From: CAXSEF01 sp050920955
Lineage (GTDB): Bacteria; Pseudomonadota; Alphaproteobacteria; Acetobacterales; Acetobacteraceae
Length of the DNA stretch: 9,435 bases
Direction of reading: 5' to 3'
Assembly (NCBI GenBank): GCA_050920955.1
Contig: JBPBQS010000144.1
Coordinates: 1-9,435, forward strand
The notes under the pieces were generated by a model. That model did no database searches and had not been told where the DNA came from. It saw nothing but the letters and a program-made list of their open reading frames with translations. Below are positions 1 through 6,352 of the stretch, in pieces. The position numbers were made by a program, and so were the translations under genes. How positions within the stretch are numbered: position 1 is the first letter of the stretch; each line of letters starts with the position of its first letter.

Positions 1-1112
1 CGAGCCGCATGCCGATCCACCGTTCCGCGCCGACCTTCGAGGAGCAGGCGACCAGCTCCGAGATCCTGGTCACCGGGATCAAGGTGGTCGATCTGCTGGC
101 GCCGTACCTGAAGGGCGGCAAGGTCGGGCTGTTCGGCGGCGCGGGCGTGGGCAAGACGGTGCTGATCCAGGAGCTGATCAACAACGTGGCGCTGGGCGCC
201 GGCGGCGTGTCGGTGTTCGCCGGCGTCGGCGAGCGGACGCGCGAGGGCAACGACCTCTACCACGAGATGATGGACGCCGGCGTGATCAAGCTCGGCGAGG
301 GCAACACCGACGGCTCCAAGGTGGCGCTGGTCTACGGGCAGATGAACGAGCCGCCGGGCGCGCGCGCCCGCGTCGCGTTGTCGGGGCTGACGCTGGCCGA
401 GTACTTCCGCGACGAGGAAGGCCAGGACGTGCTGTTCTTCGTCGACAACATCTTCCGCTTCACGCAGGCGGGCGCCGAGGTTTCGGCGCTGCTCGGGCGC
501 ATCCCGTCGGCGGTGGGCTACCAGCCGACGCTGGCCACCGACATGGGCGCGCTGCAGGAGCGGATCACGTCGACGAAGAAGGGCTCGATCACCTCGGTGC
601 AGGCGATCTACGTGCCGGCCGACGACCTGACCGACCCGGCGCCCGCGACCTCGTTCGCGCATCTCGACGCGACCACCGTGCTGAACCGGCAGATCGCGGA
701 GCTGGGCATCTACCCGGCGGTGGATCCGCTGGACTCGACGTCGCGCTCGCTCGACCCGCGGATCGTCGGCGAGGCGCACTACCAGGTGGCGCGCGACGTG
801 CAGCGCATCCTGCAGACCTACAAGAGCCTGCAGGACATCATCGCCATTCTCGGCATGGACGAGCTGTCCGAGGAGGACAAGCAGACCGTGGCGCGCGCGC
901 GCCGCATCCAGCGCTTCCTCAGCCAGCCGTTCCACGTGGCCGAGGTGTTCACGGGCAGCCCGGGCGTGTTCGTCAAGGTCGAGGACACCATCCGCTCGTT
1001 CCGCGAGATCTGCGACGGCAAGCACGACGCGCTGCCCGAGGCCGCGTTCTACATGGTCGGCACCATCGACGACGTGGTGAAGAAGGCAGAGAGCATGAAG
1101 GAGAAGGCGTGA
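1..1112 (+). CDS. atpD: F1Fo ATP synthase subunit beta (5' truncated by window edge)
   Basis: Catalytic beta subunit of the F1 head, which makes ATP from ADP and phosphate at the cytoplasmic face of the membrane. The reading frame is open from the window edge (first whole codon at 3). The ATG at 9 is internal, because homology to beta subunits continues upstream of it, and roughly 105-110 N-terminal residues are missing. Visible motifs are the Walker A P-loop GGAGVGKT (135-158), GERTREGND with the catalytic Glu, the Walker B strand VLFFVDNIFRF, the ATPase alpha/beta signature PAVDPLDSTS, and an intact DELSEED loop (858-878) that contacts gamma/epsilon. The C-terminal part (SQPFHVAEVFTGSPG, LPEAAFYMVGTIDD) is that of an ordinary proteobacterial beta. 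atpC follows after 28 bp, as in canonical operons. N-type ATPases also have atpD-atpC in this order but continue into atpQ/R/B/E, which are absent here. Confidence 0.97.
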   Translation, partial: SRMPIHRSAPTFEEQATSSEILVTGIKVVDLLAPYLKGGKVGLFGGAGVGKTVLIQELINNVALGAGGVSVFAGVGERTREGNDLYHEMMDAGVIKLGEGNTDGSKVALVYGQMNEPPGARARVALSGLTLAEYFRDEEGQDVLFFVDNIFRFTQAGAEVSALLGRIPSAVGYQPTLATDMGALQERITSTKKGSITSVQAIYVPADDLTDPAPATSFAHLDATTVLNRQIAELGIYPAVDPLDSTSRSLDPRIVGEAHYQVARDVQRILQTYKSLQDIIAILGMDELSEEDKQTVARARRIQRFLSQPFHVAEVFTGSPGVFVKVEDTIRSFREICDGKHDALPEAAFYMVGTIDDVVKKAESMKEKA

Positions 1113-1140
1113 CCCAGGCCGCGGGGCGGGGGGCACGCTG

Positions 1141-1542
1141 ATGCCGATCGATCTCGAGATCGTCAGCCCGGACCGGGTGCTGCTCAAGCGTCCCGTCGAC
1201 ATGGTCGTCATGCCCGCCTGGGACGGCGAGCTGGCCGCCATGCCGCAGCACGCGCCGATGATGGTGGCGCTGCGCGGGGGCGTGATCACCCTGCACGAGG
1301 GCGGGCAGGCGACGGACCGCTTCTTCGTGGCCGGCGGGTTCGCCGAGATCACGCCGGAGCGCTGCACGATCCTCGCGGACGAGGCGGTGCCCGTGGGCGA
1401 CATTGACCGTGCGGTTGCGCAGCAGCGGGTCGTGGATGCGCAGGCGGCGTACCAGGCCGCCGGCCTCGACAACGATGCGCGCGAGCTGGCGATGGACCGG
1501 CTGCAGGCGGCGCAGGTGATGGCGGGCGTGGCCGGAAGCTGA
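1141..1542 (+). CDS. atpC: F1Fo ATP synthase subunit epsilon
   Basis: Central-stalk epsilon subunit, which couples rotation and can restrain ATP hydrolysis. The 133-residue product has the usual length. The N-terminal beta-sandwich (about residues 1-85) shows LEIVSPDRVLL, GELAAMPQHAPMMVALR (the family's G-D/E-..-HAPL region) and FFVAGGFAEI. The C-terminal part (about 88-130) is an Ala/Gln-rich helical hairpin. I see no clear ATP-binding IDxxRA motif in it. The ATG start at 1141 gives the expected N-terminus. Upstream there is only a run of G (GGGGGG, ending about 8 nt before ATG) as a weak Shine-Dalgarno, which is compatible with translational coupling to atpD 28 bp away. It is the last ATP synthase gene, and repeat copy 1 with an intrinsic terminator follows directly. 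Confidence 0.95.
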   Translation: MPIDLEIVSPDRVLLKRPVDMVVMPAWDGELAAMPQHAPMMVALRGGVITLHEGGQATDRFFVAGGFAEITPERCTILADEAVPVGDIDRAVAQQRVVDAQAAYQAAGLDNDARELAMDRLQAAQVMAGVAGS

Positions 1543-1543
1543 A

Positions 1544-1671
1544 GGAAGCAAGGCCGGGCTCTGCCCGGACCCGCCAGGGCGAGCCGCCCTGGACTGGCGT
1601 TACTTAGGGGATGCGTTCCAGGGGCGCAGCCCTTGGCGGAGGCCGGAGGCAGGGCCTCCGGCCTTGTCTTT
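1544..1671. repeat. Structured inverted-repeat element, copy 1 (four hairpins)
   Basis: About 128 bp starting two bases after the atpC stop. Four stem-loops lie in a row: H1 CCGGGC-TCT-GCCCGG (1554-1568), H2 CCAGGGC-GAGCC-GCCCTGG (1574-1592), H3 CCAGGGGC-GCA-GCCCTTGG (1618-1636, one G-T pair) and H4 GGCCGGAGGC-AGG-GCCTCCGGCC (1641-1663). The right half read on the minus strand repeats the plan of the left half: CAAGGCC, stem, CCGCC, second stem, GGA, then a short tail. TTACTTA (1600-1606) lies near the centre. The same plan recurs at 2567-2698. Edges are set by comparison with that copy; the left end (GGAAGCAAGG) and right end (CCTTGTC) are less perfect inverted repeats here. It resembles REP/BIME or MITE-like small repeats; I do not recognise a named family. 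Confidence 0.8.
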
Positions 1672-1674
1672 TCG
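1641..1674 (+). terminator. Intrinsic terminator of the atp operon (part of repeat copy 1)
   Basis: A perfect 10-bp GC-rich stem (1641-1650 with 1654-1663) closes on a 3-nt loop AGG and is followed by TTGTCTTTTCG, a T-rich run rare in this GC-rich window. This is a classic Rho-independent terminator reading in the plus direction about 100 bp past atpC. It is also the last hairpin of repeat copy 1, so the terminator appears to be supplied by the repeat. Confidence 0.75.
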
Positions 1675-1733
1675 TTGGCGCGCCTCACAGTTCCGAGCCA
1701 CCGACTGTCCCGGTTCCCGAGGAAGTTGCGCCC

Positions 1734-2567
1734 ATGAAGCACTGGCAGATCGACGACGTGGCGTGGGACAGGTTCGACCCGTCCAAGGTCGATCCCGCGA
1801 TCGTGCCGCTCGTGAAGGCGGCGGCGATGGTCGAGCGCAACGGGATCGACTACGCGATCTACCTCAAGAACGTGTTCTCGCAGGACCCGGACTTCCGGAT
1901 GGCCACGGACAACTGGGCGGTCGAGGAGGTCCAGCACGGCGACGCGCTCGGCAAGTGGTCGATGCTGGCGGACCCGTCCTGGGACTACGAGGGTTCGTTC
2001 GCGCGCTACAAGGCGGGCTACCAGGTGCCGCTCGACGTCGACTTCTCGGTGCGCGGGTCGCTGACCGGCGAGCTGATCGCGCGGTGCATGGTGGAGACGG
2101 GGACGTCGTCGTACTACACGGCGCTGGCGGATGCGACGGACGAGCCGGTGCTGGAGCAGGTGTGCCGGCTGATCGCGGCGGACGAGTACCGGCACTTCAA
2201 GCTGTTCTACGACCACATGAAGCGTTACCTTGGCCGCGAGAAGCTCGGCATGGCCAAGCGGCTGCGCATCGCGGCGGGGCGGATCACCGAGTCCGAGGAC
2301 GACGAGCTGGCGTTCGCGTTCCACTGCGGCAATGACCCGGTCGGCGTGCCGTACGACCACGCGCGGTGCATCGCGGCGTACATGGGGCGGGCGATGAGCT
2401 TCTACCGCTACAGGCACATCGAGCGGAGCATGGGCATGGTGCTCAAGTCGGTGGGGCTGCCGCCGCGCGGGCGGCTGTCCGGGGTGTCGACGAAGCTCGC
2501 GTGGAGCCTGCTGCAGCGGCGGCAGAGGAAGTTCACGCGCGAGAACGGGACGCGCGAGGCGGCCTAG
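1734..2567 (+). CDS. Soluble di-iron protein, acyl-ACP desaturase/ferritin-like family
   Basis: Predicted cytoplasmic four-helix di-iron protein of 277 residues. The six expected iron ligands are visible: E34 (MVERNG), E65 and H68 (WAVEEVQHGDALGKW), E121 (CMVETGTSSYY) and E151 and H154 (LIAADEYRHFKLFY). The second and fourth blocks closely resemble the EENRHGDLLNKY and IAADEKRH blocks of plant and mycobacterial acyl-ACP desaturases (PF03405), enzymes that use O2 and reduced ferredoxin to desaturate acyl-ACP. It is shorter than those (about 330-360 residues), and the substrate cannot be read from sequence. The C-terminus is basic (LLQRRQRKFTREN). No membrane segment is seen. The ATG at 1734 is chosen because GAGGAA lies 9 nt upstream; the frame stays open to 1611, but that part lies in repeat copy 1. 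The gene stands alone between two copies of a structured repeat. A ferritin-like storage or stress protein is the alternative reading. Confidence 0.85.
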   Translation: MKHWQIDDVAWDRFDPSKVDPAIVPLVKAAAMVERNGIDYAIYLKNVFSQDPDFRMATDNWAVEEVQHGDALGKWSMLADPSWDYEGSFARYKAGYQVPLDVDFSVRGSLTGELIARCMVETGTSSYYTALADATDEPVLEQVCRLIAADEYRHFKLFYDHMKRYLGREKLGMAKRLRIAAGRITESEDDELAFAFHCGNDPVGVPYDHARCIAAYMGRAMSFYRYRHIERSMGMVLKSVGLPPRGRLSGVSTKLAWSLLQRRQRKFTRENGTREAA

Positions 2568-2698
2568 GCAAGCAAGGCCAGAGGCTCTGCCTCTGGACTC
2601 CGCCAAGGGAAGCCCCTTGGATGGCTTTACTTAAGTAGATGGGATCAAAGGGTCCTCGGACCCTTTGCGGGTTTGGGCAGAGCCCATGCTTGCTTGCC
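2567..2698. repeat. Structured inverted-repeat element, copy 2, with perfect terminal inverted repeats
   Basis: A 132-bp element whose ends are exact 10-bp inverted repeats: GGCAAGCAAG at 2567-2576 and its complement at 2689-2698. Its centre is the exact palindrome TACTTAAGTA (2628-2637), whose midpoint 2632.5 equals the midpoint of the whole element. Hairpins: H1 CCAGAGGC-TCT-GCCTCTGG (2578-2596), H2 CCAAGGG-AAGC-CCCTTGG (2603-2620), H3 CAAAGGGTC-CTCG-GACCCTTTG (2646-2667), H4 TGGGC-AGA-GCCCA (2674-2686). On the minus strand H4 contains GGGCTCTGCCC, identical to H1 of copy 1. The first base is the last base of the TAG stop of the di-iron gene. No clear target-site duplication is visible. No T-run follows H3 or H4, so terminator function is less clear than for copy 1. 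Confidence 0.85.
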
Positions 2699-2807
2699 GG
2701 CCGGGGGGACTGCCCGTGCCGCTTCACCTTGCCCGGCGTGGGGCACGGATTCATTCCTGGATGACGGTTGCGGGTGTAGGCTGCGCCGGCGGACTTGAAT
2801 CATGTGC

Positions 2808-2812
2808 AGAGG
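2808..2812 (+). promoter_or_regulatory. Ribosome binding site that decides the NDH-2 start
   Basis: AGAGG lies 7 nt before the ATG at 2820. The in-frame ATG at 2802 has no purine-rich motif at a useful distance, and this site would fall inside its coding sequence. The stretch 2699-2807 otherwise shows no clear promoter; it holds a long-loop inverted repeat CCGTGCC/GGCACGG. Confidence 0.55.
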
Positions 2813-2819
2813 TGCCGGC

Positions 2820-4208
2820 ATGCCTGACCAGATCGCGGAGGCTTCCCCCACGACGGCCCTGGATTTGCGCGAGGCGCTGGGGGGCGAGGTGGCCGCGGCG
2901 CCGGGCGTGCACCGCATCGTCGTGGTGGGCGGGGGCGCGGCCGGGCTCGGCCTGGTGACGAAGCTCGGGGACACGCTGGCCAAGCACGGGCGGGCAGAGG
3001 TGACGCTGATCGAGCGGGCGCGCACGCACCTGTGGAAGCCGCTGCTGCACTCGGTGGCGGCGGGGAGCATGGACCGCTCGGAGCACGAGCTGAACTACCT
3101 GGCGCAGGCGCACTGGCACCACTTCGTCTACCGCCTCGGCGAGATGGTGAAGCTGGACCGCGACAAGCGCGAGGTGCACCTGGCGGCGAACCACGACGAG
3201 GACGGGCGCCAGATCACGGCGGAGCGTCGCTTCGGCTACGACACGCTGATCATGGCAGTGGGGAGCGTGACCAACGACTTCGGCACGCCTGGCGCCGCGG
3301 AGCATGCGGTGCCGCTGGAGACGCCGGACCAGGCGGCGCGGTTCAACCGGCGGCTGGTGAACGCGTGCTTCCGGGCGAACTCGCAGCCCGAGGGGGCGCG
3401 GCCGGGGCAGCTTCACGTGGCGATCATCGGGGCGGGGGCGACGGGGACGGAGCTGGCGGCGGAGCTGCACCGCACGGTGCGCCAGGTGGTGGGGTTCGGC
3501 TTCACGCAGATCCGGCCGGAGACGGACATCAGGATCGTGCTGATCGAGGCGGCCGAGCGGATCCTGCCGGCGCTGCCGGAGCGGATCAGCGCGACCACGC
3601 TCAAGCTGCTGAACGACATGGGCGTGGAGGTGCGCGCGGCGTCGCGGGTCAGCGAGGTGACGGCCGAGGGGGTGAGGCTCTCGGACGGCAGCTTCATCGA
3701 GAGCGAGCTGGTGGTGTGGGCGGCGGGCGTGAAGGCGCCGGAGTTCCTGCGCGACCTGGACGGGCTGGAGTCGAACCGGATCAACCAGCTCGTGGTGCAC
3801 GACACGCTGCAGACCACGCGCGACGAGAACGTGTTCGCGATCGGCGACTGCGCGGCGGTGCCGATGCCGGGCGGGGGCACCGTGCCGCCGCGGGCGCAGG
3901 CGGCGCACCAGGAGGCGACGCACATGGTGCGCCAGATCCGGCTGCGCACGAGCGGCAAGCCGCTGCAGCCGTACCGCTACCGCGACTTCGGGTCGCTGGT
4001 GTCGCTGGGGCACTACTCGACGGTGGGCAACCTGATGGGGTTCCTGCGCGGCAAGAACCTGTTCATCGAGGGGTGGTTCGCGCGGATGATGTACCGCTCG
4101 CTCTACAAGATGCACCAGCAGTCGCTGCACGGGACCATGCACGTGGCGGCCGACACGGTGGGGCGGGTGTTCGGGCGGCGGGGGACGCCGGTGGTCAAGC
4201 TGCACTAG
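2820..4208 (+). CDS. ndh: Type II NADH:quinone oxidoreductase (NDH-2)
   Basis: Single-subunit, non-proton-pumping NADH dehydrogenase that passes electrons from NADH through FAD to membrane quinone at the cytoplasmic face. The 462-residue product has two Rossmann folds. The FAD motif is VVVGGGAAGLG (glycines about residues 37-42); the NADH motif is HVAIIGAGATGTELAAEL (about residues 200-217). WAAGVKAP and ENVFAIGDCAA form the conserved late FAD-binding segment. The C-terminal region (FLRGKNLFIEGWFARMMYRSLYKMHQ) is aromatic, basic and amphipathic, as expected for the membrane anchor. About 30 residues precede the first Rossmann strand, slightly longer than usual. The start at 2820 is preferred over 2802 on Shine-Dalgarno grounds. 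It is preceded by repeat copy 2 and converges with the kinase gene, so it is probably monocistronic. An NADH-independent relative such as a sulfide:quinone reductase is unlikely given the overall match. Confidence 0.92.
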   Translation: MPDQIAEASPTTALDLREALGGEVAAAPGVHRIVVVGGGAAGLGLVTKLGDTLAKHGRAEVTLIERARTHLWKPLLHSVAAGSMDRSEHELNYLAQAHWHHFVYRLGEMVKLDRDKREVHLAANHDEDGRQITAERRFGYDTLIMAVGSVTNDFGTPGAAEHAVPLETPDQAARFNRRLVNACFRANSQPEGARPGQLHVAIIGAGATGTELAAELHRTVRQVVGFGFTQIRPETDIRIVLIEAAERILPALPERISATTLKLLNDMGVEVRAASRVSEVTAEGVRLSDGSFIESELVVWAAGVKAPEFLRDLDGLESNRINQLVVHDTLQTTRDENVFAIGDCAAVPMPGGGTVPPRAQAAHQEATHMVRQIRLRTSGKPLQPYRYRDFGSLVSLGHYSTVGNLMGFLRGKNLFIEGWFARMMYRSLYKMHQQSLHGTMHVAADTVGRVFGRRGTPVVKLH

Positions 4209-4231
4209 CTGCGGGCGGGGCGGCGGGGAGG

Positions 4232-4255
4232 GTGGTGACTCCATAAGGTCACCAC
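4232..4255. terminator. Hairpin between convergent ndh and kinase genes
   Basis: A perfect 8-bp stem GTGGTGAC (4232-4239) with GTCACCAC (4248-4255) and an 8-nt loop lies 23 bp after the ndh stop in the 129-bp convergent gap. No T-run follows on either strand, so a bidirectional terminator or mRNA 3' end stabiliser is an inference. The rest of the gap holds two short palindromes, CGGTGCACCG (4282-4291) and GATGCATC, with no evident function. Confidence 0.45.
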
Positions 4256-4337
4256 ACGGGAACGTGCTGGCGGACGATGATCGGTGCACCGTTACGGTGA
4301 TGCATCGAGATTTACAGCGATCCGGTTCCGGCGACGC

Positions 4338-5444
4338 TCATTCCCGCGCGGCCGGCAGGCGCACCTGCACGCGGCAGCCGGCGCCCGGCGCGAAGCCGAC
4401 CGAACCGCCGTGGCTGCGCGCCACCTCGGACACGATCGCCAGGCCCAGGCCGCTGCCGGGGGAGCCGGAGCGGCCCTTGCGGAAGCGCTCGAACATGCCG
4501 GGGGCGAGGTCGGCGGCCACGCCCTCGCCCTCGTCGGACACCTCGAGCAGTGCCTCGGGGCCCGCGCCCTGGCGGAGCGGTAAGGCGAGGCAGGCGGAGA
4601 GCCTGATCCGGCCGGCGCCGTGGGCGAGCGCGTTGTCCAGCAGGTTGCGCACCATGTCGCGCAGGTCCTCGGCGCGGCCCGGCACGGCGAGCCGGGGCGG
4701 CAGGTCGACGACGAGGTCGCGGCCCGCCGCGTCGATCAGCAGGCTGACGGTGGCCGCCGCCTCGCGCGCGGCGCGCGACAGGTTGACCGTGGGCTCGCCG
4801 GCAAGCCCCGCGACCGGCGGCGCCTGCTCCTTGCGCGCCAGGTCGAACAGCTGGCCGACCACGCGCTTGAGCTGGGCGAGCTCGCCCTCGACGCCGACGT
4901 CGAACCGCCCCTGCGCCCGCGCGCGCTGCAGCCGCAGGTCCAGCACGGCAAGCGGGGTGCGCAGCTCGTGGGCGGCGTCGGCGGTGAAGCGCTGCTCCAG
5001 GGCGTAGGCGGCGGCGAGGCGGTCCAGCGCGCCGTTGAAGGCCAGGATCAGCGGGCGGATCTCGCCGGGCATGCCGTCGGGCGAGATGCGCGCCTGGTGT
5101 CCCGGGCCGACGGCGGCGGCCTCCTGCGAGGCGCGGCGCAGGGGGGCGAGGCTCCAGCCGCTGACCAGCCAGATCAGCAGCAGCATCATCACGCTGAAGG
5201 CCACCAGCACCGTGATGTCCTGGTAGGGCTCGCGCAGCAGCAGGCCGAGGCCGCCGAGCCGCCGGCCGGACAGGGCGCGCGGCAGCAGCGCCGCGAGGTT
5301 GACCTCGTCCAGCGAGGAGGCGGCCGCGGTGCCGAGCACGAGCACGCCGAGCATCGAGAGCATGAGCCGGCCGCGCAGGCTGTCCGGGCGCGCCAGGCGG
5401 GCGAGCCGGCGCGCGGACAGGCGGGCGCGGCGCCAGGGGGTCAC
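4338..5444 (-). CDS. Two-component sensor histidine kinase with very short extracytoplasmic loop
   Basis: Inner-membrane kinase of 368 residues that should phosphorylate the regulator encoded just upstream. Order: basic cytoplasmic N-terminus; TM1 about 28-45; loop of only about 30 residues; TM2 about 77-97 (ITVLVAFSVMMLLLIWLVSGW region); HAMP linker to about 150; dimerisation/phosphoacceptor helix with H159 in FTADAAHELRTPL; N box N267/N271 (RNLLDNALAHG); G1 DEGEG (304-308); F box FERFRKG; G2 GSGLGL (330-335). All catalytic boxes look intact. I chose the GTG start at 5444 because it overlaps the regulator's stop as GTGA, which indicates translational coupling; the ATG at codon 28 would remove the start of TM1. 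The frame runs on through the regulator without a stop, but that part is a shadow. It is shorter than QseC/PmrB-type kinases (about 440-480), the loss being in the sensor domain. Confidence 0.9.
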   Translation of the reverse strand: MTPWRRARLSARRLARLARPDSLRGRLMLSMLGVLVLGTAAASSLDEVNLAALLPRALSGRRLGGLGLLLREPYQDITVLVAFSVMMLLLIWLVSGWSLAPLRRASQEAAAVGPGHQARISPDGMPGEIRPLILAFNGALDRLAAAYALEQRFTADAAHELRTPLAVLDLRLQRARAQGRFDVGVEGELAQLKRVVGQLFDLARKEQAPPVAGLAGEPTVNLSRAAREAAATVSLLIDAAGRDLVVDLPPRLAVPGRAEDLRDMVRNLLDNALAHGAGRIRLSACLALPLRQGAGPEALLEVSDEGEGVAADLAPGMFERFRKGRSGSPGSGLGLAIVSEVARSHGGSVGFAPGAGCRVQVRLPAARE

Positions 5445-6142
5445 CGGGGGGGCTCGGCCAGGCGGCAGCCGATGCCGCGGGCGCTTTCCAGCGCCGGGGT
5501 CGCGCCGGCGGCGGCCAGCTTGCGTCGCAGGCGCGAGATCACCGCCTCCAGCGCGTTGGCGCTGCCGCGCTCGCCGAGGCCATACACCCGCTCCTCCAGC
5601 GCGTCCCTGACGACGATGCCGGGGGCTGCGCGGATCAGGGTTTCCAGGAGCGCGGTTTCCAGGCGCGACAGGTCGAGCCGGAGCGTGGCGCCGTCGGGCG
5701 CGGACACGCTCGCCTCGCGGGCTGCGGGGTCGAACGACAGGTTGCCGAGGCGGTGCGTGGCCGGCAGGCGCGAGCCGGGGCGGCGCAGGACGGCGCGCAG
5801 CCTGGCGTCGAGCTCGGCCAGGGCGAAGGGCTTGACGATGTAGTCGTCCGCGCCCGCGTCGAGGCCGCGCACCCGGTCCTGCACGCCGTCGCGTGCCGTC
5901 AGGATGAGCGCCGGCAGCGGGGAGGCGGCGCCGCTGCCGCCGCGCAGCCGGCGCAGCAGGTCGATGCCGTCCATGTCGGGCAGGCCGAGGTCGAGGATCG
6001 CGGCCGCGTAGCGCGCCGCGCGCGCCGCCTCCAGCGCCTCGTGGCCGAGGCCGAAGCCGTCCACGGCGAAGCCGCGCTCGCCCAGGTGCGCGGCGATCAT
6101 CGTGCGCATCGGGGCGTGGTCCTCGACAAGAAGCAGCCTCAT
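5441..6142 (-). CDS. OmpR/PhoB-type response regulator
   Basis: DNA-binding regulator of 233 residues, presumed partner of the overlapping kinase. The receiver domain (1 to about 115) has the acidic pair E7/D8 (LLLVEDH), phospho-acceptor D51 (AAILDLGLPDMDG), T82 (LILTARD) and K104 (DDYIVKPF). The C-terminal winged helix (about 135-230) ends in SANALEAVISRLRRKL and ESARGIGCRL, close to the QseB/PmrA pattern NAVEVHIHRLRKKL/TVRGIGYRL. The ATG at 6142 gives the standard receiver N-terminus; an ATG 20 codons upstream would add a Gly/Ala/Arg stretch unlike the family. GGACAGG lies just before the chosen start. The gene is divergent from the secreted phosphoesterase, and the shared region has an 11-bp-spaced direct repeat that could be its binding site. 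Signal and target genes are unknown. Confidence 0.92.
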   Translation of the reverse strand: MRLLLVEDHAPMRTMIAAHLGERGFAVDGFGLGHEALEAARAARYAAAILDLGLPDMDGIDLLRRLRGGSGAASPLPALILTARDGVQDRVRGLDAGADDYIVKPFALAELDARLRAVLRRPGSRLPATHRLGNLSFDPAAREASVSAPDGATLRLDLSRLETALLETLIRAAPGIVVRDALEERVYGLGERGSANALEAVISRLRRKLAAAGATPALESARGIGCRLAEPPR

Positions 6143-6251
6143 GCCCGTCCTGTCCGCCCCGGTTGCGCGCGCACACAGCGCCCGTCCCCCGGCCGGATGC
6201 AACGGCGGCGGCGGCCGTCGCGCGAGGCTTCACGGAACTGACACGGTCGCG

Positions 6252-6273
6252 GTCAGCCAGGCGTCAGCGTCGG
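6252..6273. promoter_or_regulatory. Candidate OmpR-family operator: 11-bp-spaced GTCAGC direct repeat
   Basis: GTCAGC occurs at 6252-6257 and again at 6263-6268, exactly 11 bp apart, and CTGAC (6238-6242) faces them as an inverted half-site. Tandem half-sites with 11-bp period are the usual geometry for PhoB/OmpR-type regulators. A weak -10-like TAGGAC (6278-6283) lies about 10 bp downstream, where a PhoB-type activator box would be expected to sit. The site lies between the divergent regulator gene and phosphoesterase gene. The -10 match is poor and no transcript start is known. Confidence 0.35.
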
Positions 6274-6321
6274 CGGCTAGGACTGCGTGGCCGGGCAGCC
6301 CGCCCGGGCAGGCGAGGCGGA

Positions 6322-6345
6322 GCGGCACCGACATGGCGGTGCCGC
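6322..6345 (+). promoter_or_regulatory. Leader hairpin upstream of the phosphoesterase gene
   Basis: A perfect 9-bp stem GCGGCACCG (6322-6330) with CGGTGCCGC (6337-6345), loop ACATGG, lies about 40 nt before the chosen start. It has no T-run, so it is not an obvious attenuator. It may be structural or part of a leader control with the next hairpin. It would only matter if transcription starts upstream of 6322. Confidence 0.4.
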
Positions 6346-6352
6346 CCGAGGC

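Noticed and set aside
1..1542. N-type (sodium-pumping) ATPase operon, suggested by the atpD-atpC order.
   Set aside because: No atpQ/atpR/atpB follows atpC, and the gene order equals the end of a canonical atpHAGDC operon.
1611..1733. Longer form of the di-iron protein starting at 1611.
   Set aside because: The added residues come from repeat copy 1 and its terminator; the ATG at 1734 has a proper Shine-Dalgarno and starts the conserved protein.
2751..4289. A 512-codon minus-strand open frame opposite ndh, and a 404-codon plus-strand frame at 3032-4246.
   Set aside because: The translations are His/Arg/Pro- or Gly/Ala-rich with no family character, while the overlapping ndh frame is a clear flavoprotein.
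6143..6202. A 20-codon N-terminal extension of the response regulator from an upstream ATG.
   Set aside because: Receiver domains of this family start at MRLLLVEDH; the extension has no family character.
5445..6233. Upstream extension of the kinase frame, which would give a 631-residue protein.
   Set aside because: The extra part is the regulator gene read in the wrong frame and is Arg/Pro-rich; the GTG at 5444 overlapping the regulator stop is the sensible start.
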